A stretch of DNA of 64,000 nucleotides from Actinokineospora inagensis DSM 44258. Lineage in GTDB: Bacteria; Actinomycetota; Actinomycetes; Mycobacteriales; Pseudonocardiaceae. The stretch spans positions 155,479-219,478 of the forward strand of contig NZ_AXWW01000005.1 of assembly GCF_000482865.1 (NCBI RefSeq), in the 5' to 3' direction. The notes beneath the pieces are model-generated. The model ran no database searches. It worked only from the letters and a program-made list of their open reading frames with translations, and had not been told where the DNA came from. Of the stretch, positions 1-8,898 are shown in pieces. The first letter of the stretch is position 1. Each line of letters begins with the position of its first letter. The position numbers were made by a program, and so were the translations under genes.

Positions 1-60
1 CTCACGATGAGCCACCCCCTCTCGCCCTGCCCCCTCCGGGCGCACCCCAGCCCCCACCCT

Positions 61-158
61 TCCCGGGGGGCGTCCCCGAGGCCAGTCTACCGACACGGCA
101 AGGTCAACAGGAGCCGGCGAACCAAGCTGGGGACGAGCGAACGGGATGTGGACAACTC
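61..158 (+). repeat. ~98-bp dispersed repeat, copy A
   Basis: Begins TCCCGGGGGGCGTCCCCGAG and ends GTGGACAACTCG. It is nearly identical to copy B (574-672) and clearly related to copy C (974-1072). The similarity extends weakly on both sides: a C-rich lead-in before it, and a diverged stretch of about 80 nt after it ending near AGATCACA. The TGTGGACAA near the end resembles an actinobacterial DnaA box on the other strand. Confidence 0.8.
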
Positions 159-573
159 GCCCCGGGCGGACAGGCGGGATGAGCATCCGCGCAGGGCTGG
201 AGTTGCCCGAGATCACACAAAACCAAAGCCAACGAGGAGTCAGGCACCTACCCAAGCCCCAATGCCACCAACTCAACGTTTTCCCTGGTCGCGACCGGTG
301 CTGAGTCCAGATCGCCCACTGCTCGACCATCCAAACAGGACAATCAGGCACGCTAGCCCAGCAGCCGTTAATCACGTCGGCGCATCCGGTCACCCACCCT
401 GTGACGGCAGCCTTGCCGTCGACACTCGCAACGCGCTCTGAACTGCGACAACAATCGTCGAGTCAGTGGCATTGCCTCAGCCCGTAAGGCGTGAATCGAG
501 GTCTCGACGCTCTGCGGTAGCCCTACCGCCACCTCTTACCGCACCCCACCCGGGCGCAGCCCGGCCCCCACCC

Positions 574-672
574 TCCCGGGGGGCGTCCCCGAGGCCAGTC
601 TACCGACACAGCAAGGTCAACAGGAGCCGGCGGACCAGGCTGGGGACGAGCGACGAGTATGTGGACAACTCG
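574..672 (+). repeat. ~98-bp dispersed repeat, copy B
   Basis: Second copy of the element at 61-158. It shares the TCCCGGGGGGCGTCCCCGAG start, the central AAGGTCAACAGGAGCCGGCG block and the GTGGACAACTCG end, with only a few substitutions concentrated just before the end. Confidence 0.8.
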
Positions 673-973
673 ACCGGGAACCGGCAGCGGAGTGCGTACC
701 CGGTAGAGCGGGCCGAAGTCGCGGGAGATCACGAACGAAGGCGAAAAGAGTTGGCTCAGCGGGCACGCCAGAAGACCCGTGAGGTCAACAGGAGCGAGCC
801 GCCAGCCTGTGGGCACACTGAAAGACAACCCGAGCGGGACAAGCGCCCCCGCAGGTTGGACTGGAACTGCCGGAAGTCACACGGGACGAAAGCCGTGGAG
901 TCAAGCCCGACAGGCAAGCTCAAGGACACAAACCCACGAACCACGCCCGCCGCCGCAACCCAGCCCCCACCCG

Positions 974-1072
974 TCCCGGGGGGCGACCCCGGACCCAGCC
1001 TACCCAACCAGCAAGATCAACAGGCGCCGGCGACCCAGCCTGTGGACACGCGAGAACGATGTGGACAACTCA
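974..1072 (+). repeat. ~98-bp dispersed repeat, copy C (diverged)
   Basis: More diverged third copy, keeping the CCCGGGGGGCG start, an AAGATCAACAGGCGCCGGCG centre and the ATGTGGACAACTC end. It abuts the kdpD start region. One possible kdpD start (GTG at 1061) lies inside the repeat, one reason to prefer a later start. Confidence 0.65.
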
Positions 1073-1135
1073 ACCGCAGCACCGAACACCCCCACACAAA
1101 AGGACGATCCCGCACCCACCCACCACACTGACCAC

Positions 1136-3637
1136 GTGAACGGCGATCCCAAACGCGGCGAACTGCGGATCTACCTCGGCGCGGCCCCCGGAGTCGGCAA
1201 GACATTCGCCATGCTCGGCGAGGCCCACCGTCGGCGCGAACGCGATACCGATGTCGTTGTTGGCCTGGTCGAGACGCACGGGCGGGCGAAGACGGCGGAG
1301 TTGCTCGACGGGCTGGAAGTACTCCCCCGCCGGGTGCTCGTCCACCGGGGCGTCGAGTTCACCGAGTTGGACGTTCCCGGGATGCTCGCCCGCTCCCCCG
1401 AGGTCGCCGTGGTCGACGAGCTCGCCCACACCAACGCACCCGGTTCGCGGAACGCCAAGCGCTGGGAAGATGTGGAGGAACTGCTCGCGGCGGGGATCGA
1501 TGTGCTGTCCACCGTCAACGTGCAGCACTTGGAGTCGCTCAACGACGTGGTGTGGCGGATCACCGGGGCTCGGCAGCGGGAGACCGTGCCGGACGAGGTG
1601 GTCCGGCGTGCTGAGCAGGTCGAGTTGGTCGACATCACGCCGGAGGCGTTGCGCAGGCGGCTCGCCCACGGGAACGTCTATGCCGCTCACAAGATCGATG
1701 CCGCGCTCGGCAACTACTTCCGGATCGGCAACCTGACCGCCCTGCGCGAGCTGGCTCTGCTGTGGGTCGCCGACCAGGTCGACGTGGCCTTGCAGCGGTA
1801 CCGGACCGAGCAGCGGATCACCGACACCTGGGAGACCCGCGAACGGCTCGTGGTCGCCATCACCGGCGGCCCGGAGAGCGAGACGCTGATCCGGCGTGGT
1901 CGACGCATCGCCGCGCGGGCCGGGGCGGACTTGATGGTCGTGCACGTCATGCGCGGCGACGGGCTCGCCGGGGCGCCGCCGGAGCAGGTGGCCAGGTCGC
2001 GGAAGCTCACCGAGGACGTCGGCGCGAGTTTCCACAGTGTCGTGGGCGACGATGTGCCGACCGCGTTGCTGGAGTTCGCCCGGGGGGTCAACGCGACCCA
2101 ACTGGTGCTCGGCACGTCCCGGCGGACCCGGCTGGCCAGGGCGTTCGACGAGGGCATCGGCGCGGCCGTGACCCGGTCGTCCGGGCAGATCGACGTGCAC
2201 ATGGTCACCCACGAGGCGGCCCGCAGGGCGCAGCGGTGGTCGCTGAGCCGCACCGCGCTGAGCCCGGTGCGGATGGTGGTCGGCTGGGCGCTGGCAGTGG
2301 TCCTGCCGGTCGCGGTGACCTGGCTGGGCCGGGCGGCGCCGAACCTGACGTTCTCCACCGACGAGATCGGGTTCTTCCTGGCCACGGTCGTGGTCGCCCT
2401 GGTCGGCGGGCTGGGTCCGGCGGTGGTGGCCGCCGTGTTCGGCGCCGGGCTGCTGAACTACTTCTTCACCGAGCCGCTCTACAGCCTGTCGGTGAACAAC
2501 CCGGACAACCTGGTCAGCCTCGTCGCGATGGTGCTGGTGGCGGTGCTCGTCGCGCTCGTCGTCGACCGCGCCGCCCGGCTGGCCATCCAGGCGGCGCAGG
2601 CGCGGACGGAGGCGGCGCTGCTGGCGTCCTACGCACGCACCGTGCTGACCAGCCCCCGGCCGCTGGAGCGGCTGCTGGAGAAGGTCCGGGAGAACTTCGG
2701 CCTCGACTCGGTCGCCCTGCTCGAACAGCAAGGCGGCGGTTGGCACCGGGTCGCCTGCTCCGGTCCCCGGCCGTGCGCCGAGCCGGACGAGGCCGATGTG
2801 GACGTCCCGGTCACCGCCGAGGTCCACCTTGCCCTGCGCGGCCGGACGCTGCCCGCCGGTGACCAGCGGGCACTGGAGGCCGCCGCCGGTCAGGCCCTGC
2901 TGGCGTTGCGGCAGCAGCGGATGGCCGCCGAGACGGCCGACGCCCAACGCCGCGCGGAGACCACCGAGCTGCGCACCGCCCTGCTCTCGGCCGTCGGCCA
3001 CGACCTGCGCACCCCGTTGACGTCGATCAAGGCCGCCGTGGGCAGCCTGCGCGCCACCGACCTCCAACTGTCCGAAGAGGACACGGCGGAGCTGCTGGAG
3101 ACCGCCGAGGTCTCGGTGGACCGGCTGGCGGGCCTGGTCGACAACCTGCTCGACTCGTCCCGGCTGGCCACCGGCGCCGTCGCCCCCCAACTGCGCCCGG
3201 TCGGCTACGACGAGGCGGTGGCCCGCGCCCTCGCCGGGATCGACAGCCGGGACGCGGTGGTCGTCGAGGTCGCCGAAGACCTCCCCGGGGTCCTGGCCGA
3301 CGTCGGTCTGCTGGAACGGGTGGTGGCCAACGTCATCGACAACGCCCTGCGCCACGGCGGCCCCCAGGTCGCCGTGCGCGGCAGCGCCCACGCCAACGCC
3401 GTCGAACTGCGCGTCGTCGACCACGGCCCCGGCCTCCCCCGCGACGCCGCCGACGCCGTGTTCGCCCCCTTCCAACGCCTCGGCGACCGCGACAACATCC
3501 CCGGTGTCGGCCTTGGCCTGAGCGTCGCCAAGGGCTTCACCGAGGCCATGGGCGGAACGATCACCGCGGAGGACACCCCGGGCGGCGGGTTGACCATCGT
3601 CGTGTCACTGCCCGTCGCCGCTGGTGGCTCGGCTTGA
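1136..3637 (+). CDS. kdpD: KdpD sensor histidine kinase
   Basis: Membrane sensor kinase that controls the high-affinity K+ ATPase KdpFABC through KdpE. From this start it is 833 aa. The order is: N-terminal KdpD domain with P-loop GAAPGVGKT near the start, a UspA-like domain (VVAITGGPESE near residue 240), four clustered TM helices (about 380-490), a GAF-like region, the H-box SAVGHDLRTPLT (about 620), and an HATPase with GVGLGLSVAKGF. The GTG at 1136 is chosen because codon bias becomes typical there; GTG 1061 is possible but lies in a repeat. No kdpE follows, so it is an orphan in this window. Function is certain, start uncertain. Confidence 0.93.
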   Translation: MNGDPKRGELRIYLGAAPGVGKTFAMLGEAHRRRERDTDVVVGLVETHGRAKTAELLDGLEVLPRRVLVHRGVEFTELDVPGMLARSPEVAVVDELAHTNAPGSRNAKRWEDVEELLAAGIDVLSTVNVQHLESLNDVVWRITGARQRETVPDEVVRRAEQVELVDITPEALRRRLAHGNVYAAHKIDAALGNYFRIGNLTALRELALLWVADQVDVALQRYRTEQRITDTWETRERLVVAITGGPESETLIRRGRRIAARAGADLMVVHVMRGDGLAGAPPEQVARSRKLTEDVGASFHSVVGDDVPTALLEFARGVNATQLVLGTSRRTRLARAFDEGIGAAVTRSSGQIDVHMVTHEAARRAQRWSLSRTALSPVRMVVGWALAVVLPVAVTWLGRAAPNLTFSTDEIGFFLATVVVALVGGLGPAVVAAVFGAGLLNYFFTEPLYSLSVNNPDNLVSLVAMVLVAVLVALVVDRAARLAIQAAQARTEAALLASYARTVLTSPRPLERLLEKVRENFGLDSVALLEQQGGGWHRVACSGPRPCAEPDEADVDVPVTAEVHLALRGRTLPAGDQRALEAAAGQALLALRQQRMAAETADAQRRAETTELRTALLSAVGHDLRTPLTSIKAAVGSLRATDLQLSEEDTAELLETAEVSVDRLAGLVDNLLDSSRLATGAVAPQLRPVGYDEAVARALAGIDSRDAVVVEVAEDLPGVLADVGLLERVVANVIDNALRHGGPQVAVRGSAHANAVELRVVDHGPGLPRDAADAVFAPFQRLGDRDNIPGVGLGLSVAKGFTEAMGGTITAEDTPGGGLTIVVSLPVAAGGSA

Positions 3638-3766
3638 TCACCGGCACAATGGCGGTCCCCGACCCCCGACGATCCGGACACGACGATCAGCTACCCGAAC
3701 ACTTGCGTCGAGCCCAACCCGGCACTGCGCGAACTACTCGCCCGCTCCGACGAGTCGATCTTCCTC

Positions 3767-6700
3767 ATGGGCGGCCACGGCACCGGTAAGACCTGGCTGG
3801 CCACGCAGTTCGTGCTCCGAACGCAGACCTCGCGCACCGCGGGCAAGTGGTTTGACGTGGACAAGTGGGATGGCCACAGCGCAGTCGGCACCTGGCTCAA
3901 GACCGGCCCACGGACAGCGGAACTGCTCGACGCGGGGAAGATCCACCCCGTCATCGACGGGGTGGATCGGCTCGCCCCCGGGCTGCGGGCCGGGTTCCTC
4001 GACCAGGTGCGGGACCTGCCGTTCCCCGTCCTGCTCACCGGTCGACCGATGGACATCGACGACCGGTTCCCGATCATCCAGGCACAGCCCCCGCCACTGC
4101 ACGCCACGCTCGGCGCCTGGCCCGAGATCGCCCAGGACGTGCACGACGATCCGACCGGCCCGCCCGCACTGGCGTTGGCCGATCCGGTCAACCGATACCT
4201 GCTCACCAAGAACTACGCGGAAAAGCCCGGGGCAGCGGCCGAACTGGTCGACCGCACGGTGTTCCCGGACGCGGCGGCGATCGAACGGCACCTCTCCGAC
4301 AACGCACGCCGCGGCCCGCTTGACCGACTTCGTGCGCTCAGCGCCTTCGCGCAGACGAGTGGAACCGAGGGGATCGCCTGGTGGACCCTGCCGAACCAGG
4401 CACCCCGGGCGGCATTCACCACCGTCGCCGCGATCACCGGTGCGCTCGGCGGAGTCGCGGCGGAGATCATCGCGGGTCACACGGCCCTGTCGTGGACCAT
4501 GACCACGCTGGCGCGGGTTGTCGTCGGGATCGTCATCGGACTGGCGCTGTTCGCGTTCACCTGGCAAGCCCGGCGACCGCGGTCGCCCAGGATGCTCCGC
4601 ACCGAGTTCCGACTCGGCCGGTGGACGGCGGCGCAGGACGAGAACACCATGCTCGATCCCAAGGACGTCCTTGTCAGCGACCTCGTCGTGGCAATCATGC
4701 GGTTCGCCTTCGCGGGGATCCCGGCCCTGTTCCTCCTGCTCTTTCTCCGGATACCCATCGCCAGCGACGCGCTGAAGGTCCTGGCTCTCGCGGTGGGCGT
4801 CGCCGGGTTCTCCGGATCGGCCAGTTTCCGGCTTGGGATCGCCTACCTGTCGTCGAGCGCGAGCAGGTACGCGTGGGAGTTCGTCGAGGAACCACCCGCC
4901 GAACTGTTGACCCGAACCGGGGGGAGGCTCTACTTCCGCGACGAGTCCATCCAGCAGCGGCTGGCCGGGCTGCGCCTCGACTGGGTCGAGTTCGACGAGG
5001 TCGGCGCGCGCGGTGGACACCTCGCCGTGCTGCGCGGACGGTTAGTCGAACAAGCGTGCCTGCGCGCTGACGTCGCCGGGATGATCGAGCCCGACGCGCT
5101 GCCCGCCTTCAAGGCGGACGTCGTGTCCGATGTGGACAAAGCCAATCCGGCGATCCGGATCACCACGGCGGCCGCGCGCGAGCGTTACTTCACCGCAAAG
5201 GCCAACTACGTCGCCGCTGCGCTCGGCAGCTCCCTGAGCCAGGCGGTGGGGCTGGCCTTCCTGTCTCGCGCGCTTGTCGTGCCCGGCGCGCTGTTGTCGG
5301 TGTTCAGCTACCTGATCGCTGTCGCACTCTGGCACGGCGTCCTCTGGCTGTCCTTGACCATCTCCAGTGTCATCGTGGCAGGTTGGGCGGCCTGGTACAT
5401 CAAGACCCGTGCGATCCGGTCGACCTCGGCCGGGCTCGGCTTGGTGATCGCGATGACCGCCGCGGGCGTCTTGCTACCGCGTCAGATCCCTTTCCTGAAC
5501 CGGGGCTGGTTGTTGGCCGGTGCCTGTGGCGCGTTGTTGTGCTTCGCGGGATGGCGGCTCGCGAAACGATTCCGGATTCGGACCGGGGCGTTGAAGTTCG
5601 ACGATCCCGATCGGTGGCCGCCTCGCGGTCGCTCTACAGCCGAGGACGACGCGCGCAAGGCGGCTCAGGACGCTTTGCGGGACTGGTACGACGCGATTGT
5701 GGAACGCGGGATCATGCCGCTGGTGCGGGTGCGACTGGTGGACGCCGCAGTGTGGTCGTACGAGAAAGTGTTGCCCACGGCGGATGTCCGGCGGCTCGGT
5801 GACATCACCGATGTGACCGAGTACGTGCCGACCGAGACCAGTGAACGGCTGCGGCAGATCATCGACACGCGGTCCGGGGGCGCCATCGGGATCAGCGGTT
5901 CCCGCGGGGCCGGGAAAAGCACGCTGCTGAAGATGTTCGGCGAACTCCGGTTCGGTGCGAGACCAAACGACGTCACCCTGGTTGTGCCCGCGCCGACCAA
6001 CTACGGGTCGCGGGATTTCCTCGTTCACCTTTACGCCACGCTTTGTCGGAAGGTGATTGGCTCGGAAGAGGTTTCGTCGCGGCGGGTGCGGGTGTGGTGG
6101 TTCGTGGCACTCGGCGGTGTGGTGACGGCGCTGGTCGCATGGCGGTGGGACTGGTTGACGACGGTGGCGCGGTTGGTTCCGCCCAACTGGCAGCGGGTGA
6201 CCGTCGGGGCGGGTCTGGCGGTCACGGCGGGTGCGCTGGGCTTCGCGTGGTGGCAGCAGCGTCGGGCGCGGCGCCGCACCGGCGACCCCCTTGTGGCAGC
6301 AGCGAAACAGCGACTGGACGGGCTGCGGTTCGTCGAGACCACGACGGTCACGACATCGGTGACGGTGAAGCCGCCTGCGGTCGCGGAGTTCGGTGGATCA
6401 CAAGCGAAAGCCAAGACGGGGCAAGTAAAGACACTGCCGGAACTGGTCGACGATTTGCGGGACTTTCTCCGGTTGTTGACCAGGGACAAGCCCGGCACGC
6501 GGGTCGTGTTGTGCGTGGACGAACTGGACAAGATCGGCACGGCGGCCGAGGCCGAGCGGTTCCTCAACGACATCAAGGCCATCTTCGGCGTCGAGGGCTG
6601 CTTCTTTCTGGTGGCGGTCTCCAGTGACGCGCTGGCGTCGTTCTCGGCGCGGTCGCTGGCCGTGCGGACCGCGTTCGACTCGGCGTTCGACGACGTGGTG

Positions 6701-7297
6701 ACGGTCGGCCGGTTCGAGCTGTCCGACACGCGGCGGTTGTTGGTGCAGCGGGTATCGCGGTTGCCGGAGCCGTTCGTCTGGCTTTGCCACGCGTTGTCCA
6801 GTGGGCTGCCCAGGGACCTGAACCGGATCGTCCGGGACCTCTACTACATCCACACGAAGCTGCGGGTGGACGACCTGGCCACGTTGTCGCGCGAACTGGT
6901 GGCCGCCGACCTGCGCGTCGTGACCGACGGCCTCGCCGCCCGGGTCGCCGACCGGTTCGACCACTTCGCGGTGACCACGCGGCGGCACATCGCCGAGGCC
7001 AGCAGGCTCGACGTCACCAGCCTGGCGCTGCTCAACCACCAGGCGCCGAACGACCCGCGCACCGCCGGGGACGAGCTCAACACGGTGCTCGCCCAACTCC
7101 AGTCGTACCTGACCTACGCGGCGGCGCTGCTGCGGGCGTTCGGGGACAACGCGGACACGGTCATCGGCGAACTCCGGAACACCCCGGCCGAACCGATCGA
7201 CTACCTCGCCCTCGCCCGGGTCTCCCTGTCCGCCGACCCCGGCGGCGCCGACGCCTACCTCCGGGACTGGACCGAGTTCGAGGATCGGCGCCGGTAG
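3767..7297 (+). CDS. Large membrane NTPase with two P-loop domains (NACHT-like plus KAP-like)
   Basis: About 1176 aa, with two nucleotide-binding modules. The first has GGHGTGKT at residues 2-9 and a Walker-B-like VIDGVDRL at 62-69, then hydrophobic helices near 210-265 and 310-335. After a second membrane block (about 490-610) comes GSRGAGKST (711-719, Lys717) and VVLCVDELDK (Asp918). Two TM helices lie at about 775-835 between the second Walker A and B; helices inserted there are a hallmark of KAP NTPases, which act at the inner membrane and occur in some defence and signalling systems. Coding sequence clearly extends upstream of this ATG (ISYPNTCVEPNP...), but no in-frame ATG, GTG or TTG exists after the kdpD stop, so the 5' end may be frameshifted. 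The partner and role are unknown. Confidence 0.8.
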   Translation: MGGHGTGKTWLATQFVLRTQTSRTAGKWFDVDKWDGHSAVGTWLKTGPRTAELLDAGKIHPVIDGVDRLAPGLRAGFLDQVRDLPFPVLLTGRPMDIDDRFPIIQAQPPPLHATLGAWPEIAQDVHDDPTGPPALALADPVNRYLLTKNYAEKPGAAAELVDRTVFPDAAAIERHLSDNARRGPLDRLRALSAFAQTSGTEGIAWWTLPNQAPRAAFTTVAAITGALGGVAAEIIAGHTALSWTMTTLARVVVGIVIGLALFAFTWQARRPRSPRMLRTEFRLGRWTAAQDENTMLDPKDVLVSDLVVAIMRFAFAGIPALFLLLFLRIPIASDALKVLALAVGVAGFSGSASFRLGIAYLSSSASRYAWEFVEEPPAELLTRTGGRLYFRDESIQQRLAGLRLDWVEFDEVGARGGHLAVLRGRLVEQACLRADVAGMIEPDALPAFKADVVSDVDKANPAIRITTAAARERYFTAKANYVAAALGSSLSQAVGLAFLSRALVVPGALLSVFSYLIAVALWHGVLWLSLTISSVIVAGWAAWYIKTRAIRSTSAGLGLVIAMTAAGVLLPRQIPFLNRGWLLAGACGALLCFAGWRLAKRFRIRTGALKFDDPDRWPPRGRSTAEDDARKAAQDALRDWYDAIVERGIMPLVRVRLVDAAVWSYEKVLPTADVRRLGDITDVTEYVPTETSERLRQIIDTRSGGAIGISGSRGAGKSTLLKMFGELRFGARPNDVTLVVPAPTNYGSRDFLVHLYATLCRKVIGSEEVSSRRVRVWWFVALGGVVTALVAWRWDWLTTVARLVPPNWQRVTVGAGLAVTAGALGFAWWQQRRARRRTGDPLVAAAKQRLDGLRFVETTTVTTSVTVKPPAVAEFGGSQAKAKTGQVKTLPELVDDLRDFLRLLTRDKPGTRVVLCVDELDKIGTAAEAERFLNDIKAIFGVEGCFFLVAVSSDALASFSARSLAVRTAFDSAFDDVVTVGRFELSDTRRLLVQRVSRLPEPFVWLCHALSSGLPRDLNRIVRDLYYIHTKLRVDDLATLSRELVAADLRVVTDGLAARVADRFDHFAVTTRRHIAEASRLDVTSLALLNHQAPNDPRTAGDELNTVLAQLQSYLTYAAALLRAFGDNADTVIGELRNTPAEPIDYLALARVSLSADPGGADAYLRDWTEFEDRRR

Positions 7298-7777
7298 TCC
7301 GCAACGAAACCAGTGCGACCCATGTGGACGGCAAGCATGTGTCCACACCCGACCCATCGTCGCACCGGTGTGTTATCAACGCGCACAGCCTATTTCCGGG
7401 TCAGCTTTTTGATCACGCAGAGTGTGGACCTTGCTTCCGCCCATCGAACGAGTTAGTCGATTTCACCCGACCGCCGCCGTTTACCGAGTTGAGATCCGTC
7501 CCGGTCTCCCGGATTAGCCTCATCCGGTAACAACGGCGATCAGCGTCCCTACCGGCGAACTCTCATGCGATTATCAACAAGATCCTGCTGTGGCTCAACG
7601 GAATCGGCCCCATCACCTTCCAACAACGACTCCTCGCGGCCCCCTCCTCCGATGCCGCGGGGGAACAGGGTGGACGTGGGACCGCCCGCATGCCGGCCCC
7701 ACGTCCACCCGCCACTCAGCCAAGCCGCGTCTGACCTCGGAAGGTCGCGAACCACTCGCGGTCGTCCACGGGGCCCG
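7298..7777. other. Gap between convergent genes
   Basis: No gene supported. Short open frames here lack coding bias. The only clear structure is the hairpin at 7668-7710. The region has more A/T than its neighbours, especially 7370-7560. Confidence 0.6.
7668..7710. terminator. Hairpin between convergent transcripts
   Basis: GGGTGGACGTGGG (7668-7680) pairs perfectly with CCCACGTCCACCC (7698-7710) across a 17-nt loop. It sits between the large NTPase gene and the converging SMR/azoreductase operon, so a bidirectional terminator role is likely. No U-tract is visible, as is usual in actinomycetes. Confidence 0.6.
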
Positions 7778-8092
7778 TCACGCCGTCACCCGGGCCAGCA
7801 CGACACCGCTGACGATCAGGGTCAGCGCGGCGATTCGACCGCATGTCACCGGTTCCCGGCCGATGGCCATGCCCACGGTGATCGTCCCGATCGCACCGAT
7901 GCCGGTGAACACCGCGTAGGCCGTCCCGACCGGCACTGTCGTCATCGCGCGGGACAACAGGTATACCGCGCCAACGCACAACGCCAGGCACAGAAGTGTT
8001 GGCACGGGGCGGGTGAAGTTCTCGGTGGGCCGGATGCTCAACGCCCACGCGATCTCGACCAGTCCGGCCGCGACCAGCGTCAGCCAGCCCAT
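7778..8092 (-). CDS. Small multidrug resistance (SMR) efflux protein
   Basis: 104-aa protein with four predicted TM helices, beginning MGWLTLVAAGLVEIAWALS, with the membrane-embedded Glu13 that couples proton and substrate in the EmrE/SugE family. The length matches the family exactly. The GTAYAVFTGIGAIGT segment is SugE-like; SugE/Gdx members export guanidinium and quaternary ammonium compounds. Its start overlaps the end of the azoreductase gene by 13 nt, so the two are probably co-translated from the promoter at 8767-8811. Substrate is not determinable from sequence. Confidence 0.92.
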   Translation of the reverse strand: MGWLTLVAAGLVEIAWALSIRPTENFTRPVPTLLCLALCVGAVYLLSRAMTTVPVGTAYAVFTGIGAIGTITVGMAIGREPVTCGRIAALTLIVSGVVLARVTA

Positions 8093-8748
8093 CGCCGTGC
8101 CCACAGGTCCGCGACCAACTCGTCCACCGCCACCTCGGCCCGCGCCACCGAGTCGTGGTGCTTGGCCGTCAAGTGTCCGAGGACCGGGTCTACCAGCGTG
8201 TTGCTCAGCTCGACGCTCAGGAAGACTGGGTCGTCGACTGCGAAGTGGCCGGCCAAGAAGTCGCGCAGGTACCGCTCCTGGTGGTCGAACGCGGCCTTCG
8301 GCGTGCCGGGGCCGTATGCGCCGCCGCGGGCGCTGAGCACGACGAACACCCGGCCCGCCAGCGACATCCGGGGGAAGGTGATCTGGTCGATCCAGGTCTT
8401 GAGGGCGCCGGGGACCGAGTAGTTGTACATCGGGCTGCCGATCAGGATCACGTCGGCGGTCAGGACCTCGTCGAGCAGTGGTTCGACCACCGCCCACGCG
8501 GCCTCCCGCTCGGGGGTGGTGACCGCCTCGACGTAGCGCGCGGGGTCGGTGATCCCGCGTCTGAGCAGGTCGTCGCAGATCTCGGTCCACGCCTGGTTGA
8601 TCGGCGGCGGGGGATCGACCGCGAGGTCGCGGTGGGTGTAGTCGCCGTCGGGGTCGACGGTGCGCCAGGCGCGGGCGAACCGGGCGGTCAGGTCGCGCGA
8701 GAACGATCGACTGCGGGCGCTGGCGTCGAGGTGGAGCAGGTGTGGCAT
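8080..8748 (-). CDS. azoR: FMN-dependent NADH-azoreductase
   Basis: 222-aa flavodoxin-fold protein. It starts MPHLLHLDASARSRSFSRDL (phosphate-binding loop for FMN) and carries SPMYNYSVPGALKTWIDQI, the typical AzoR motif, and LSARGGAYGPG. AzoR enzymes reduce azo bonds and quinones with NADH, usually against electrophile stress. A strong GGAGG precedes the ATG. The gene is divergent from a TetR gene and co-transcribed with the SMR exporter, which suggests an inducible xenobiotic/quinone response. Family assignment is firm; the physiological substrate is not. Confidence 0.92.
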   Translation of the reverse strand: MPHLLHLDASARSRSFSRDLTARFARAWRTVDPDGDYTHRDLAVDPPPPINQAWTEICDDLLRRGITDPARYVEAVTTPEREAAWAVVEPLLDEVLTADVILIGSPMYNYSVPGALKTWIDQITFPRMSLAGRVFVVLSARGGAYGPGTPKAAFDHQERYLRDFLAGHFAVDDPVFLSVELSNTLVDPVLGHLTAKHHDSVARAEVAVDELVADLWARRWAG

Positions 8749-8766
8749 GCGAGCCTCCGAAATAAC

Positions 8767-8811
8767 TGGACACTGCGTCCACTTATAGCTGCGAACTGGA
8801 CGCGTTGTCCA
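8767..8811 (-). promoter_or_regulatory. azoR promoter with two palindromic operators
   Basis: Two 15-bp palindromes of the form TGGAC-N5-GTCCA lie at 8767-8781 and 8797-8811, exactly 30 bp apart (about three helical turns, same DNA face). On the minus strand TGGACA, an 18-nt spacer and TATAAG make a plausible -35/-10, so both palindromes overlap promoter elements. The adjacent TetR gene is the obvious candidate repressor (inference). Confidence 0.75.
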
Positions 8812-8898
8812 CATGTTTCCGGCCGCGGTTGCCATAGGGCAGGACGTCGTGGCAGGTAGAGACGTGGGCGGCCCGGATCGAGCCACTAGATTGGGCCC

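Larger units (their letters stand above)
1..1135. other. Non-coding region with dispersed repeats upstream of kdpD
   Basis: No convincing gene is present. Open frames here have poor third-position GC bias and contain the repeats described separately. The stretch includes three copies of a ~98-bp repeat and a fourth, weaker partial copy near 778-900. No kdpFABC genes are visible; if they are linked to kdpD they would lie before the window. Confidence 0.6.

Noticed and set aside
61..1072. DnaA-box-like TGTGGACAA in each repeat, suggesting an origin
   Set aside because: Only three to four boxes, all explained by the repeat, and no dnaA, dnaN or A/T-rich unwinding region nearby.
1070..3475. 801-aa open frame on the minus strand
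   Set aside because: Shadow of kdpD: Gly/Arg-rich, without domains, caused by GC-biased codons.
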